Below are positions 22,801 through 34,762 of a stretch of 64,000 bases of DNA, in pieces. Within the stretch, counting starts at the first letter, position 1; the number at the start of each line of letters is the position of its first letter. Source of the stretch: Cyanophora paradoxa (lineage: Eukaryota; Glaucocystophyceae; Cyanophorales; Cyanophoraceae); NCBI GenBank assembly GCA_004431415.1, contig QPMI01000423.1, positions 124,001 through 188,000 on the forward strand, written 5' to 3'. A program made the position numbers and the translations under genes. Below the pieces are notes generated by a model. It was not told the origin of the DNA. It ran no database searches and saw only the letters and a list, made by a program, of their open reading frames with translations.

Positions 22801-25800
22801 ATTTCCCTCCAGGATCAATTCCTGTATTTATACCCCCGGGCTCGATCGCGAAACTCCAAAAAGTGGGACCCGGTCCCGCGACGAAAGCGCGCCAGGGACG
22901 ACCCAGAGCGGTCAGAATGACAGTCAAGAGCGCGCGCACCGCGGCAAGCTCGATTTCCGAAGTTCGGGCGCTATGGACGCTCCAATCCAGAGAGTCGGCC
23001 GAAAACTTGATCCAGTCGGTCCCTCCCGGTCCGACGGCGCGCGCATTCGATGCGTACTGGCGCGCATAGACATAGCAGCGCCTGGGCACTCCAGATATCC
23101 GCTTTTCGGAGCCGGAACAGCGCAGGAAGGTGCCCGATAGCAAAACTTCGATCCTCCACAGCCCCGGGCAACTTTCCGCGCGCCCACGCCGCGGCGCATG
23201 CGCGGAACGATAGTATATGCATTTGAGATGTAGAAAACGCCTTCCGCACGGTCTCTAAATGCGCCGGGCCGCGAGGACCCAGCCGTCCCCGAAAATTCGA
23301 TCCTGGACGGGCCTGCGCATCTTTCAGCACGCCCTCGAATCCCCACGCATGCCCATCGCTACAGTATTCATTTGAGATCTAAAAGAAGCCTTCCGCAAGC
23401 TCTGTGGCGGCGACGGAGCAGGAGAACAGCAGCCGACGCCAAATTCTCGATCCTGGACAGGGCTGCACATATTTCTGGGCGCCCTCGCCTCCTCAGCCCT
23501 GGACATCGATCCTGTATGCATCCTAGATTCTGTTTAAGCGATTTAAAAGCTCTGCGCATGCGCCTGGCCGCGAGAACCTCGCCCGTCCCCTCAACAATCT
23601 CCTCTCAATTTCCTCCGGGCCTCGAGCTAAACTACAGCTAGCTGATTGGCAGCACCACTCCTCCCCTCATTATATTCTCCCTCAGGTAGTTCACTTCCCC
23701 CGATTACATAATTAAATTCTCTCAGGATATCTCCTCTCAGGACAACTCCTCCCATAATTATATTCCCTCTCAGCAGCCCTCCCCTCCCCTCTCCTTAATT
23801 AAATTCCCTCTCACAGCCCTCCCCTCCCCTCTCCCTGCCCCACCGACCCAAAGACAGCCACGACGGGCCGCGATGAATAAGGGGGGCGCGAGGTGGGCAG
23901 CAGAGGCTTCGCCCGATGTTTGGGACCCGCAGGGGCCCAGGGCTTGTCCGTAAGTTGATGGTGACCGCCCGAAATTATTTTTTTTCCACTCGAATACGAT
24001 TGGTCCGAGCGTCCAGATTCGCAACCTCCGCAATGAAGGCGACCGGTCCTCGAGGTGACTTGGCTGTCCGCGGACGTGACACTTATTTTTGGACTCGAGG
24101 CTCCCCTAAAACGATCGCTCTCCCGTGGGCGTCGCGCGAAAATGAATTTCCCTCCAGGATCAATTCCGGTATTTATACCCGGGGCTCGATCGCGAAACTC
24201 CAAAAAGTGGGACCCGGTCCCGCGACGAAAGCGCGCCAGGGACGACCCAGAGCGGTCAGAATGACAGCCAAGAGCGCGCGCATCGCGGCAAGCTCGACTT
24301 CCCCCGCCCTCGATGCTCCAGTGCAGAGAGTCGACCGAAATTTTGATCCTGCCGGTTCCTCCCGGTCCCCCGACGCGCGCATTCGATGCGTACTGGCGCG
24401 CATAGACATAGCAGGGCCTGCGCACTCCAGATATCCGCTTTTCGGAGCCGGAACAGCGCAGGAAGGTGCCCGATAGCAAAAATTCGATCCTCCACAGCCC
24501 CGGGCAACTTTCCGCGCGCCCACGCCGCGGCGCATGCGCGGAACGATAGTATATGCATTTGAGATGTAGAAAACGCCTTCCGCACGGTCTCTAAATGCGC
24601 CGGGCCGCGAGGACCCAGCCGTCCCCGAAAATTCGATCCTGGACGGACCTGCACATCTTTCCGCGCGCCCTCGCGTCCTCACCCATGCCCATCGCTACAG
24701 TATTCATTTGAGATCTAAAAGAAGCCTTCGGCAAGCTCTGTGGACGCGAAAGAGCACGAGAACCCAGCCGACGCCAAATTTTCGATCCTGGACAGGCCGG
24801 CACATATTTCCGCGCGCCCTCGCCTCCGCAGCCCTGGACATCGATCCTGCGTCCATTGGAGACTCTATTTAAGCGATCTTCGGGCGAAGCCTCTTCGGGC
24901 GAAGCCTCTTCCGTAAGTTGATGGTGACCGCCCGAAATTATTTTTTTTCCACTCGAATACGATTGGTCCGAGCGTCCAGATTCGCAACCTCCGCAATGAA
25001 GGCGACCGGTCCTCGAGGTGACTTGGCTGTCCGCGGACGTGACACTTATTTTTGGACTCGAGGCTCCCCTAAAACGATCGCTCTCCCGTGGGCGTCGCGC
25101 GAAAATGAATTTCCCTCCAGGATCAATTCCGGTATTTATACCCCGGGGCTCGATCGCGAAACTCCAAAAAGTGGGACCCGGTCCCGCGACGAAAGCGCGC
25201 CAGGGACGACCCAGAGCGGTCAGAATGACAGCCAAGAGCGCGCGCATCGCGGCAAGCTAGACTTCCCCCGCCCTCGATGCTCCAGTGCAGAGAGTCGACC
25301 GAAATTTTGATCCTGCCGGTTCCTCCCGGTCCCCCGACGCGCGCATTCGATGCGTACTGGCGCGCATAGACAAAGCAGGGCCTGCGCACTCCAGATATCC
25401 GCTTTTCGGAGCCGGAACAGCGCAGGAAGGTGCCCGATAGCAAAAATTCGATCCTCCACAGCCCCGGGCAACTTTCCGCGCGCCCACGCCGCGGCGCATG
25501 CGCGGAACGATAGTATATGCATTTGAGATGTAGAAAACGCCTTCCGCACGGTCTCTAAATGCGCCGGGCCGCGAGGACCCAGCCGTCCCCGAAAATTCGA
25601 TCCTGGACGGACCTGCACATCTTTCCGCGCGCCCTCGCGTCCTCACCCATGCCCATCGCTACAGTATTCATTTGAGATCTAAAAGAAGCCTTCGGCAAGC
25701 TCTGTGGACGCGAAAGAGCACGAGAACCCAGCCGACGCCAAATTTTCGATCCTGGACAGGCCGGCACATATTTCCGCGCGCCCTCGCCTCCGCAGCCCTG

Positions 25801-27410
25801 GACATCGATCCTGCGTCCATTGGAGACTCTATTTAAGCGATCTTCGGGCGAAGCCTCTTCCGTATGTCAATGGTGAACGACCGGTTCTATTTTTTTTCCA
25901 ATCGAATCCGATTGGTCCGAGCGTCCAGATTCGCAACCTCCGCAATGAAGGCGACCGATCCTCGAGGTGACTTGGCTGTCCGCGGACGTGACACTTATTT
26001 TTGGACTCGAAGCTCCCCTAAGACGATCGCTCTCCGTCGGCGTCGCGCGAAAATCGCATTTCCCTCCAGGATCAATACCGGTATTTATACCCCGGGATCG
26101 ATCGCGAAACTCCAAAAAGTGGGACCCGGTCCCGCGACGAAAGCGCGCCAGAGACGCACCAGAGCGGGCAGAATGAGAGCCAAGAGCGCGCGCATTGCGG
26201 CAAGCTCCATTTCGGGCGCCCTCAATGCTCCAGTCCAGAGAGTCAACCGAAATTTTGATCCAGCCGGTTCCGACCGGTCCCGCGACGCGCGCATTCGATG
26301 CGTACTGGCGCGCATAGACATAGCAGGCCTGCGCACTCCAGATATCCGCTTTTCTGAGCCGGAACAGCGCAGGAAGGTGCCCGACAGCAGAAATTCGATC
26401 CTCCACGGTCCCGGGCACCTTTCCGCGCGCCGACGCCGCGGCGCATGCGCGGATCAATAGCATAAGCATTCGAGATGTAGAAGAAGCCTTTCGCACGGTC
26501 TCAAAATGCGCCGGGCCGCGAGGACCCAGCCGACCCCGAAAATTCGATCCTGCACGGACCTGTGCATCTTTCCGCGCACCCTCGCGTCCTCACCCATGCC
26601 CAACGCTACAGTAATCATTTGAGATCTAAACGAAGCCTTTCGCAAGCTCTGCGGCCGCGACAGAGCACGAGAACCCAGCCGACGCGAAAATTTCGATCCT
26701 GGACAGGCCTTCACATATTTCCGCGCGCCCTCGCCTCCGCAGCCCTGGACATCGATCCTGCATCAATTCGAGACTTTGTTTAAGCGATTCATAACCCCTG
26801 TACATGCGCCTGGTCGCGAGAACCTCGCCCATCCCCTCAACAATCTCCTCTCAATTTCCTCAGAACCTGGAGCTCAACTACAACTACCTGATTGGCAGCA
26901 CCACTCCTCCCTCATTATATTCGCTCTCAGGGACAGCTCTTCTCTCTCAGGGACAGGGAATTTCATTATTAAATTCTTTCAGGACAGCTCCTCTCAGGAC
27001 AACTCCTCCCATAATTATATTCCCTCTCACCAGCCCTCCCCTCCCCTCTCCCTGCCCCAATCATGCAATAGGCTACGTATACTGACAGCCGCGACGGACC
27101 ACGATAAATAATTATAAGGGGGACGTGCCCTGCACGGAAACAACCCCCCTACTTAATTTCCCTCTCATGATCACCAAACTTTGAAACCTCCCCTCCCTCT
27201 CCGCAATAAAGACGAACGGTCTCGCATGTAACACAGTACCCCACGGACGTTACATAGACGTGACATTTATTTTTGGACTCGAGGCTCCCCTAAGACGACC
27301 GCTCTCCCGTGGGCGTCGCGCGAAAATCGAATTTCTCTCATGGATCAATTCCTGTATTTATACCCCGGGGCTCGATCGCGAAATCCCAAAAAGTGGGACC
27401 CGGTCCCGCG
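19853..27410. repeat. Long tandem repeat array, left segment
   Basis: Successive units of about 1-1.3 kb start near 19853, 21165, 22450, 23950, 24908 and 25860. Each has a T-run, a CCAAT-like GATTGGTCCGAGCG, a TATTTATACC box, a GTGGGACCCGGTCCCGCGAC segment and then three to four related sub-repeats of about 130-150 bp. It ends in a pyrimidine-rich stretch with ATTATATTC motifs. Units at 23950 and 24908 are almost identical (period about 966 bp). The many open frames are shared by all copies on both strands with no consistent coding frame, so no protein is claimed. Confidence 0.9.
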
Positions 27411-27429
27411 ACGAAAGCGCGCCAGGGAC
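27411..27429. repeat. Target-site duplication, left copy (10.7-kb LINE)
   Basis: ACGAAAGCGCGCCAGGGAC, 19 bp, repeated exactly at 38130-38148. Confidence 0.95.
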
Positions 27430-27838
27430 ACAATTTGCATTAGCACATCCATACAACAATGAAGTCGTAACGTCGACCATACCCTCACTGAAAACATTAT
27501 CCAGGAAGAGAATATGAGGACTCTCGCGTGCTGTGCCTATACATCTAGTTATTCTAATTACAACTGCATTTCTACTTTTCCTGTGACATCTACTTTGCTG
27601 CATTTCTAAGTCCTACGAAAGTCTAGTTAGAAAGGTCCTAATCTCTGCTGGCAATGCCCTACTCCATCCTCGTAGCATGCCGCAGCTAGAGAAAGAAAAG
27701 ATGTGAAAGAGACAAGTTGCTGGCCAGCCCCTGTTTAGTGGGCTACTGGTTCCCGCTCCACTGTTTGCGTCCTCCTCGTGTTGTTGTCCCCGTCGTGCCC
27801 CCCAAGCCCCCCCCCCAGAAAGCACCCCCTCTCAACGT

Positions 27839-30800
27839 TTAACGTGGTCTGGTTCTTGCTGTCCCCACGCCCCATGCATACCTGTTAGTGTGGTCGTACA
27901 CCTGCATTGCCTCCGCCGCCCGGACCCAGCCGTGATCGTCTGGGGGGCAGCTCAGTGAGGAGAGGGCCAGGGCGTCCCCACCCCGGTGCCTAGACATAAG
28001 CGCATGGCACTCAGCGCAGCGCTCGCGTGGCTGTACCGGCTCGTCGATTGCGAGTTTCCTGCGCTTGCGTCGGTGCCCGCCAGGTTTCGCGGCCGTCTCT
28101 CGGGGGCGCGGCTCGGCGCGTGGGGGCTTCGCGCGTCGCTCTTTCATCATCTTCGTGATCCCGCACTCCTTCTCCCAGTCCGCGTACGCTTTGCATCGTG
28201 CTGCCCAGGTTTTGTGCGCCTGTTCACCGATCGCTTTCGTTAGCTTGCGGGCGATCTTGCCCGCCTGGACCTCGTCCTCCACGGTCTCGCGAATCAGATC
28301 AGTGAGGCCGGCTGGTGGCAGCCCGCGCAGCACCCAAAGCTGAGTTTGTCTCTCTGCCTGTGTGAGGGTCGGGTCAGTCACGCGCGTGACCTTCAGAGAC
28401 GTAGCAAGCGCCTGCGGTACCGTCCGCTTGAGTGCCTCCGGTAGCTCGCTGGCGACTACCTCTGCTATTTTGGCTTCTGCTTCCGCGCGTGCCGTTACCG
28501 CTGGCGCGCTGGGGCAGGAGAGGACGTGTTCGAGCGTCTCCACGGGGCCAGCAACGAGCCGGGGCCGGCCCTCGTTATCGGTCTGGCGCACGCTGCAGAG
28601 GGCGCAGAACCCGCCGGGGTTTATCTCACTGTAGAGCTCCGGCGCGTCGCGTTTGCGGACCGAGGCTGTAGCCACCGTACCCAGCACGAGCTTCGCGTGA
28701 GTACCCCTGAAGCAGTTGCTTTCTTGGCTCACACCGACGCGGCGGGGTCCCATTGCCATCTGATCGTACACTGCGCCGTGGTCCACCGGCGCTCGCAGCC
28801 ATTCCCCCGCGTTCAGCTGGTTCTCCCAGGCAAAGTGCGTGTGGTGCGCGTGCAGCACAGCAGCATGCCGCCGGGGATCTCCTTCGACCCGCCGCACTAT
28901 CCTGTCTGGCCCTTGGATCGTCAGCACCGCCGGCATGCTGAAAGCGGGCGGGAGGAAGATGTCCTCTGTCAGCGTGTTTGGCGGCTGCGGCTCGAGCTTG
29001 GCCGCCCGTTTGGCCGCCTTGTCAGCCGCATCGTTTAGTTCGTGGAGGGGTTCCCTCTTGCTATGGGCCTTGACCTTGACGAGCGCCACCGCTCTTCGGT
29101 GTTCTCGTTGCTGCATCAGGGCTCGGAAGCGCGACCACGCATACAGCTCTGCGTTGCAGGGGTGTCTGACGTAGTCGCGCGCGTGCTGCTGGTGTGCGTT
29201 CCGCACGAACTTCTGGTACCACGTGCAGACGTTCTGACTGTCCGTGTGCAGGCGCATCCCGTTCGGCGCCAGTACGTCTGCCACGATCGCCGCTTGGAGT
29301 TCAGCTTTATTGATCTCCTGTAGCCCTCGAAGCCGGCCGAGGCATTCGGTCGCAGCCTCGTCCGGGTTCAGCCGCTCGCCGTCCGCAGCGGTCGCAGGTA
29401 CCACCACGCCGTAGCCCGCGTGCGCGCCTTCCGTCTGACCCTTGAATAGGCTCCCATCCGTCCATATGTTCAGTAACCTCGGATGCGCGTTGCCGTGCTT
29501 CTCGAGCTCGTACTTCTCGATCGTCTCCCAGAGCGCGAGTGCGTGCTGCCAGTACTGGCCGTCTTGTTCGCTCCACGTCTCAGGCCCGAAGCTCGCCTGA
29601 TACAGATCTCTCAGTTCGCGGGGGTTTGAGACGGGCGGTGCTTCATCCAGCGGTTCGGCCCTCGGCTCCGCCGCCAATGCCGTCTCGAGCGCTGTTTGCA
29701 GCGCCGCCTCCGCCTCCGGGAGTAGGGCGCGGCGGAGGAACCGTTCATCTCCGTCTTGGACTGCTTTCACTCGGGCGAGGAGGAGCAGCTGCTGGCGCTT
29801 CCGCTCGTCCAGCAGGCCGGGGTCAAAGTACGCCAGGGTCGGGCCCGTGTGGGTCTGCTTGCGCCCTCTTGTTGACGCCGTCGTCTGTCCGCCGCCAGCC
29901 GTGTCCGGCCTGGTGATGTGGATAGGTTCCTCGAGGACCTCGCCGGTCAGTCCGAAGAGGGCATCCTCGTCTTCCCACCAGCCCTGACCCTCTGCCCAGG
30001 GTCCGTCGCATTGGCTCATCTCGGGACACTGGCTCGGATCGGCATGTTCGCATCGCGCGTCGCGGTGCCAGTAGTTCTTTCCGGTTCCCTGGATCGCCGT
30101 GTATGTTCGTTTGTGTTTCTTGGGTTCCGTGTTCTGACAGTGCCCGTCGCAGCGGCAGTACAGGCCTGCGCCCTCAGCGTTCGGGTCGGCCGCGTCGGGT
30201 ACTGGCACCCAGTGCTGCAGGAGGTACTGGTACGCGCGTATGCTGCCCGCCTCTGAGCGCCAGTTCGCGACCCGTCCCACCATGGGCACCGCCTCATCCT
30301 CGTGAAGGTTTGCCGTGTCGAACACCGCTACGAAGGAGTCCTTCTCCCATCTTACTTGCCGGGCCCCAGCTGCCAGGGCGGCCATCGGCGAGGGCCGCGT
30401 GCCCGCCTTCCTCATGGGGTACTGTAGCTGCTTTCCGTCACTCGTGATGGCTTCCCTGAGCACTCGCCACCACGCAGGTTCAGCCCGCGGGAGCGTCTCT
30501 CTGGGGGCCCTCATGTACAAGTCCTGCCAGGTTCGCACGGTGGCCCCGTCCGCCGCCGTCACTGCATCCATCGTGACCACCCCAGCAGCATAGAGCTTGG
30601 GCGCTGCTTCCCTGAAAATCGAGCGCGGGATGTGCCACGCCAGGACGAAGCGTCTATCCAACCGTGCCGGCTCCGGCCACGGCTCCGCCCCCGGTACTTG
30701 CCGGAAAGCGGCGTAGCGCTCGTGATTTGACATCAGCCTGTACTGACGCCGCTGCATCTGGGGCATTAGCGCCGCCAGGCAGTTCGTTCGAACGTCCTCT

Positions 30801-33800
30801 CTCGAGACGGGGGCGTTCAGGAATTCGGTCGGGAGCAACGGTACCCCCAGCTTCTCCTGGAGGGCCCGCACACGGTGACGGACGACGCGGGCCAGCAACG
30901 AGTCTTCCGGTGCGCACAGGCGGATTTGCGCTTCCGCGATCTGAACCTCTGCCTGCAGGTGCTCGGTGCACTTGAGGCTGTACCCCCCGTGACTCCAGAT
31001 CACGTAGTTCGTCGTCGATGAGGCTAAGTGCGCATGGTGCTTCACTACCCGCATCCATATCCTATCCAGCTCTTTGCACTGCTGATCGTCCATCGTCATC
31101 AGCTTCAGGCCGTAAGCGATACGTGCCTGCACCACGGCCTGCACCAGGTAGCATGCCTCGTTTGCGGTGAGCTTTTTGCGTTCAATTGTCTTCATGGCGT
31201 TGCGTGCCTGATCACGTACGTACTGCCACTGCCGCCCCCAGTTGAGGTTCGCGCTCATGTACACTCCGAGGAGCTTGAAGTGTTCGTGGGGCTCAAGGAC
31301 CACCCCGACGGGGGTACCGTTTATGCGCGGCGGCGCCGGTTTCTTCTCCTTCTTCTTCGCAGCGGGGTGCGCCCCCGCGACGCTCTCAAACTCGCGGGGG
31401 GCGTTGTTCCACGTGAAGATCGTTTTCTTTGCATTGACTTCGATATCGTGCAGGCGGAAGAACTCGCCGGCCACGTCAGCCATTATTTGCAGCCCCGCCA
31501 GGCTGCTGCTCGCCCACTTCGTATCGTCTGCGTACGCCAGCCCGCAGACCCGTGCTCGCCGACCGAGCTCGGCCTGGCTCTTGTCTTTGGGGTCCCCCAT
31601 CACGTAAGCCGTACCCGTCCCCGACTGCAGCCAGCCTGCCACCGAGCTAGCCCGGCTGTCCTGACGCTCAATTTCGTCCATTCTCTCTTGCGCGCAGAGG
31701 AGCGCGTCGTAGAAGATCAGCCAGTGCAGCGGCGATTCGACGCCGCCCTGCGGGAGTCCGCACTCAAGCTCGAATTCGTCGGAGAGGCCGTGCCCCGAGA
31801 TCGCCCTGGCTCGGCGCCGGCGGAAGATGTTCCTGTGGAGTTCGATGTACCCTTCCGGTATGCACAGCCTCCGCATCGAGAGCTCCATGCTCTCCCACGA
31901 TACCGAGTCGTACGCGCGCCTGATATCCTGCAGCAGGACGTAGATGGGCTTCTTGAACTGCTTTGCGTCCTCGAGCATAGCGTTGAAGACGTGTAGGGCG
32001 TCGTCCGTGGAGCATCCAGGTCTGAACCCGTAGTTCGCACCCTTCAGCAGCCCGTTCTGATGGATTGTCCGGGACAGGCGCTCATTGAGGAGACCCGTGG
32101 TGAGCTTCAGGGCTACCTCTTGGAGTGTAATTGGCCGCAGGTTATTATCAATATCCCCGTCCCACTCTCCGTTCTTAGGGATTCCGAAGACGTTGCCTTG
32201 GCAGACCGAGTCTGGCAAGTCTCTGAGACGGATCGTTTCCGCTACCATCGAGTGCAGCAGCCTCCGGCCCCAGGGCTCCGGCTCCTCTTCTTCCTCCTCC
32301 TCCGCCGCCTGCGGGGCGCCGGCTCGGCCCTGGTCTCCCGAGGGGGCCCTCTCCTTCTTTTTCTTGGGGATCTTTGCCCACAGGAACTTTGCCATAGCGT
32401 AGGAGAGGTTGGAAGGCCCCGCTGCCGTGTTGCCTAGCGTTTTGATGTAGTCCCCTAGCTCGGTTTCGGATGGCACAGCCATATCGTTCTCGAAGAGGGC
32501 CGGGTTCCCGCGCGGCTTGTACTCTTTCTGCCAGAAGTCAAGCAGGCGCTTTCCGCTTTTTGTTTTGAGCTCGCTATCCGGCACCTCCCCGACAGTACAG
32601 CCCACTCGGGGTCGCCGTCTTTGGCACCAAGTTTTCCAATGTTCGCGTAGGAGCCGCTTCACTTCTGCCGGTTCCGTATAGATCTCGTATGTCTTTCCGT
32701 CCTGCGAGCGGCGGGTGATGTGCATTATCGGCCGGCTCTTAGGCTTCTCGAGCACAGAGGCTATGTATGCCCCCAGGCGGCGGCCGTCCATGAAGTCGTC
32801 TAGCCGGTTCTTTACGGCCCTGGAAATGTCTGCTGCTTTGTCTTGCCTCCGCAGTTTCTGCAGGTCGTGCCTGGTGCGATTCCGCCAGGTTTTCAGTTCA
32901 CGGAAGAAAGATGCCCAGTCTTCTTTCAGTTGCGCGCGCTTCGTATGCCCGTCGCGTGCGTCGAAGGGCTGGGGGGGTACAGTGGGGTCCGGGCGCTGGT
33001 CCGGCGAGTTAGCTATAGGGTCCGAGGCAGGCGCTGGTGCAGTCGCCTCGCCAGCGTTAGCTGCCGCTCGCCTCCGTTCCGTAGGCCGCAGCGGGAGGGG
33101 CCGAGCGCCCTCCTGTCTTGTCACGAACTTCTGGAGCTTCTCTATCTTGTCGATCGTTCTTAGCGACGGGATTCCGCTCGGTTCCTGCATCCATGCGGCC
33201 CAGATCCGGCCCAGCTTGGAATCCGCTTTCGCCTGCCACGGCAGGTTGCGCGGCTTGGTCGGGTGCGAGCCCCTGCTCTTCATGGCTTTGTGGTCCTTCG
33301 CCACTTTCTGAACTAGCCGCGCGCTTTCAGTGTGGATGCGGGCGAGGTGCTCGAGGCGTTCTTCCCGGGTGCCGCTCCCGACCGCCTCAAGGTCCGGGCC
33401 CAGCACTTCGCCGATGCGTTTGTTGAGGTCTCTTTTCAGCTCATCTTTCTCCTCGTCCGTCAGCTTGCGGGAGTCCGGGTCGAAGACCGGCGGTCCCGGC
33501 GTTGGGGTCTGCATCGGTCCCGTCGGAGCCTTCAGGCCCGCGGCCTCCAGCGAGAAGTCCGCGAGCACCGGGAAGTGATCCGAGTCGTGAGGCGCATCGA
33601 CGTGTGCCGGGCAGGTGTGCGCGCTCAGGAGCGCCTTGTCAAGTGACTCTGACACCAGGACCGCGTCGATGCGTGCCGCGTGCCAGACGGCGTCCTGCGG
33701 CAGGTCGGCCGGAGCAGCGTCGTCGTCGTGTGAGCCGCTAGCGCCGGTATCGTCTCCACTTCTCGGAAGGTGCGTCCTGTGCGTCACTTCCCGCGCCGCG

Positions 33801-34642
33801 CTCCATTCGCCGCTATCGTGCGCGGCAGAGTGCGTGATCGCCGCGTCGCGCAGGTCCCACGTGTCGATCATCGTGTTCCACCACTTCCGTTCCGGCGTTC
33901 GGCTGGGAACGGGGGCCCCGTTTCGGACGCGGGACAGTTCCGGGACCGCCACCGAGTTCCAGTCTCCTAGCAGCAACAGGTGCGCGTTCGATCGCGTGCT
34001 GAAATCAGCGATCAGTTTCTCAAGTTCCTGCAGGATTCTGTCTTGGTCCCGCCGGTGTTCGTCTGTCGCTTCCGACGCGGGCATGTAGATGCTCACGACG
34101 AACAGCTGGCGGTTCTCTTTGAACCGGAGCTCGAACCCGATCATCCGGCCCGGCACCTCGTACTTTTTCGTCAGGTGCTTGACCCATTGCGGCGCCACCC
34201 AGAGAGCTGCTCCGTTGCCGTGCCACCGGGTTGATTTCGTCGTGTACAGGAGCTTTCCATAGGTGATGGCGCCCTCGGGCAGGTCGCCCATGCCGGGCGA
34301 GCGGAGCGCGGCTGCGATGTCGCCTTTCGACATAGAGATCTCCTGCAGCCCGGCGAAGTCTACCCCCCACCGCCGGCAGAAGTCTTCGGTCTGTTGCAGC
34401 TTGGATTCGCTGGAGCCTCTCGTGTTAAATGTCATGGCCCGTAGAGCTCCTTCAGGTTTCTTTTTTTCGATTGTCGGCGCCGTTCCGATGGTGTCCCCGC
34501 CCTCGGGAAAATTCTCGGGGGGGAAGATGTCTTGTAGTTTGAGGGATAGGGATGGCATGCTCCGCGAGGGCCCAGCTCGCGCCCTTTGCAGCGGCTTCTG
34601 CTTTTCTATCTTGCTCTCATTTCTTTTCCTTTTGTTTTTCAT
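27839..34642 (-). CDS. LINE ORF2 polyprotein: endonuclease, reverse transcriptase, RNase H
   Basis: The frame of 2267 codons is intact. Residues about 67-370 form an EEP/APE endonuclease, with MTFNTRG, GLQEI, LLLLGDWNS (near 224) and SDHFPV (near 355), which would nick the target. The reverse transcriptase runs from about 780 to 1150: RPITLQ (near 840), GFRPGCSTDDA (near 872), the Asp of LLQDIRRAYD (near 905), GLPQGG (near 965) and the catalytic YADD (near 1038). RNase H spans about 1725-1870 with WTDGS, the Glu of NKAEL, TDSQ and a late Asp in NDAADKAA. A zinc cluster CALC to HVLSC lies at 2012-2040, followed by a helical tail with the WAARC motif. The start codon overlaps the stop of the preceding open frame as ATGA. 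All key catalytic residues are present, so this enzyme may be functional. Confidence 0.95.
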   Translation of the reverse strand: MKNKRKRNESKIEKQKPLQRARAGPSRSMPSLSLKLQDIFPPENFPEGGDTIGTAPTIEKKKPEGALRAMTFNTRGSSESKLQQTEDFCRRWGVDFAGLQEISMSKGDIAAALRSPGMGDLPEGAITYGKLLYTTKSTRWHGNGAALWVAPQWVKHLTKKYEVPGRMIGFELRFKENRQLFVVSIYMPASEATDEHRRDQDRILQELEKLIADFSTRSNAHLLLLGDWNSVAVPELSRVRNGAPVPSRTPERKWWNTMIDTWDLRDAAITHSAAHDSGEWSAAREVTHRTHLPRSGDDTGASGSHDDDAAPADLPQDAVWHAARIDAVLVSESLDKALLSAHTCPAHVDAPHDSDHFPVLADFSLEAAGLKAPTGPMQTPTPGPPVFDPDSRKLTDEEKDELKRDLNKRIGEVLGPDLEAVGSGTREERLEHLARIHTESARLVQKVAKDHKAMKSRGSHPTKPRNLPWQAKADSKLGRIWAAWMQEPSGIPSLRTIDKIEKLQKFVTRQEGARPLPLRPTERRRAAANAGEATAPAPASDPIANSPDQRPDPTVPPQPFDARDGHTKRAQLKEDWASFFRELKTWRNRTRHDLQKLRRQDKAADISRAVKNRLDDFMDGRRLGAYIASVLEKPKSRPIMHITRRSQDGKTYEIYTEPAEVKRLLREHWKTWCQRRRPRVGCTVGEVPDSELKTKSGKRLLDFWQKEYKPRGNPALFENDMAVPSETELGDYIKTLGNTAAGPSNLSYAMAKFLWAKIPKKKKERAPSGDQGRAGAPQAAEEEEEEEPEPWGRRLLHSMVAETIRLRDLPDSVCQGNVFGIPKNGEWDGDIDNNLRPITLQEVALKLTTGLLNERLSRTIHQNGLLKGANYGFRPGCSTDDALHVFNAMLEDAKQFKKPIYVLLQDIRRAYDSVSWESMELSMRRLCIPEGYIELHRNIFRRRRARAISGHGLSDEFELECGLPQGGVESPLHWLIFYDALLCAQERMDEIERQDSRASSVAGWLQSGTGTAYVMGDPKDKSQAELGRRARVCGLAYADDTKWASSSLAGLQIMADVAGEFFRLHDIEVNAKKTIFTWNNAPREFESVAGAHPAAKKKEKKPAPPRINGTPVGVVLEPHEHFKLLGVYMSANLNWGRQWQYVRDQARNAMKTIERKKLTANEACYLVQAVVQARIAYGLKLMTMDDQQCKELDRIWMRVVKHHAHLASSTTNYVIWSHGGYSLKCTEHLQAEVQIAEAQIRLCAPEDSLLARVVRHRVRALQEKLGVPLLPTEFLNAPVSREDVRTNCLAALMPQMQRRQYRLMSNHERYAAFRQVPGAEPWPEPARLDRRFVLAWHIPRSIFREAAPKLYAAGVVTMDAVTAADGATVRTWQDLYMRAPRETLPRAEPAWWRVLREAITSDGKQLQYPMRKAGTRPSPMAALAAGARQVRWEKDSFVAVFDTANLHEDEAVPMVGRVANWRSEAGSIRAYQYLLQHWVPVPDAADPNAEGAGLYCRCDGHCQNTEPKKHKRTYTAIQGTGKNYWHRDARCEHADPSQCPEMSQCDGPWAEGQGWWEDEDALFGLTGEVLEEPIHITRPDTAGGGQTTASTRGRKQTHTGPTLAYFDPGLLDERKRQQLLLLARVKAVQDGDERFLRRALLPEAEAALQTALETALAAEPRAEPLDEAPPVSNPRELRDLYQASFGPETWSEQDGQYWQHALALWETIEKYELEKHGNAHPRLLNIWTDGSLFKGQTEGAHAGYGVVVPATAADGERLNPDEAATECLGRLRGLQEINKAELQAAIVADVLAPNGMRLHTDSQNVCTWYQKFVRNAHQQHARDYVRHPCNAELYAWSRFRALMQQREHRRAVALVKVKAHSKREPLHELNDAADKAAKRAAKLEPQPPNTLTEDIFLPPAFSMPAVLTIQGPDRIVRRVEGDPRRHAAVLHAHHTHFAWENQLNAGEWLRAPVDHGAVYDQMAMGPRRVGVSQESNCFRGTHAKLVLGTVATASVRKRDAPELYSEINPGGFCALCSVRQTDNEGRPRLVAGPVETLEHVLSCPSAPAVTARAEAEAKIAEVVASELPEALKRTVPQALATSLKVTRVTDPTLTQAERQTQLWVLRGLPPAGLTDLIRETVEDEVQAGKIARKLTKAIGEQAHKTWAARCKAYADWEKECGITKMMKERRAKPPRAEPRPRETAAKPGGHRRKRRKLAIDEPVQPRERCAECHALMSRHRGGDALALSSLSCPPDDHGWVRAAEAMQVYDHTNRYAWGVGTARTRPR

Positions 34643-34762
34643 TTTATGATGTATATATCTGTCTGCGGGGCCCGCGGCCGGATTCGGCGCGCTATCGGTT
34701 GTTTTGTGGGAACGGGGCGTGCACTGGCCTTGTTATCTTTACACCATCTGCCGACTACCTTT

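Noticed and set aside
30654-33311. Long plus-strand frames inside the 10.7-kb LINE
   Set aside because: They are antisense to the intact ORF2, and their translations have no recognisable domain.
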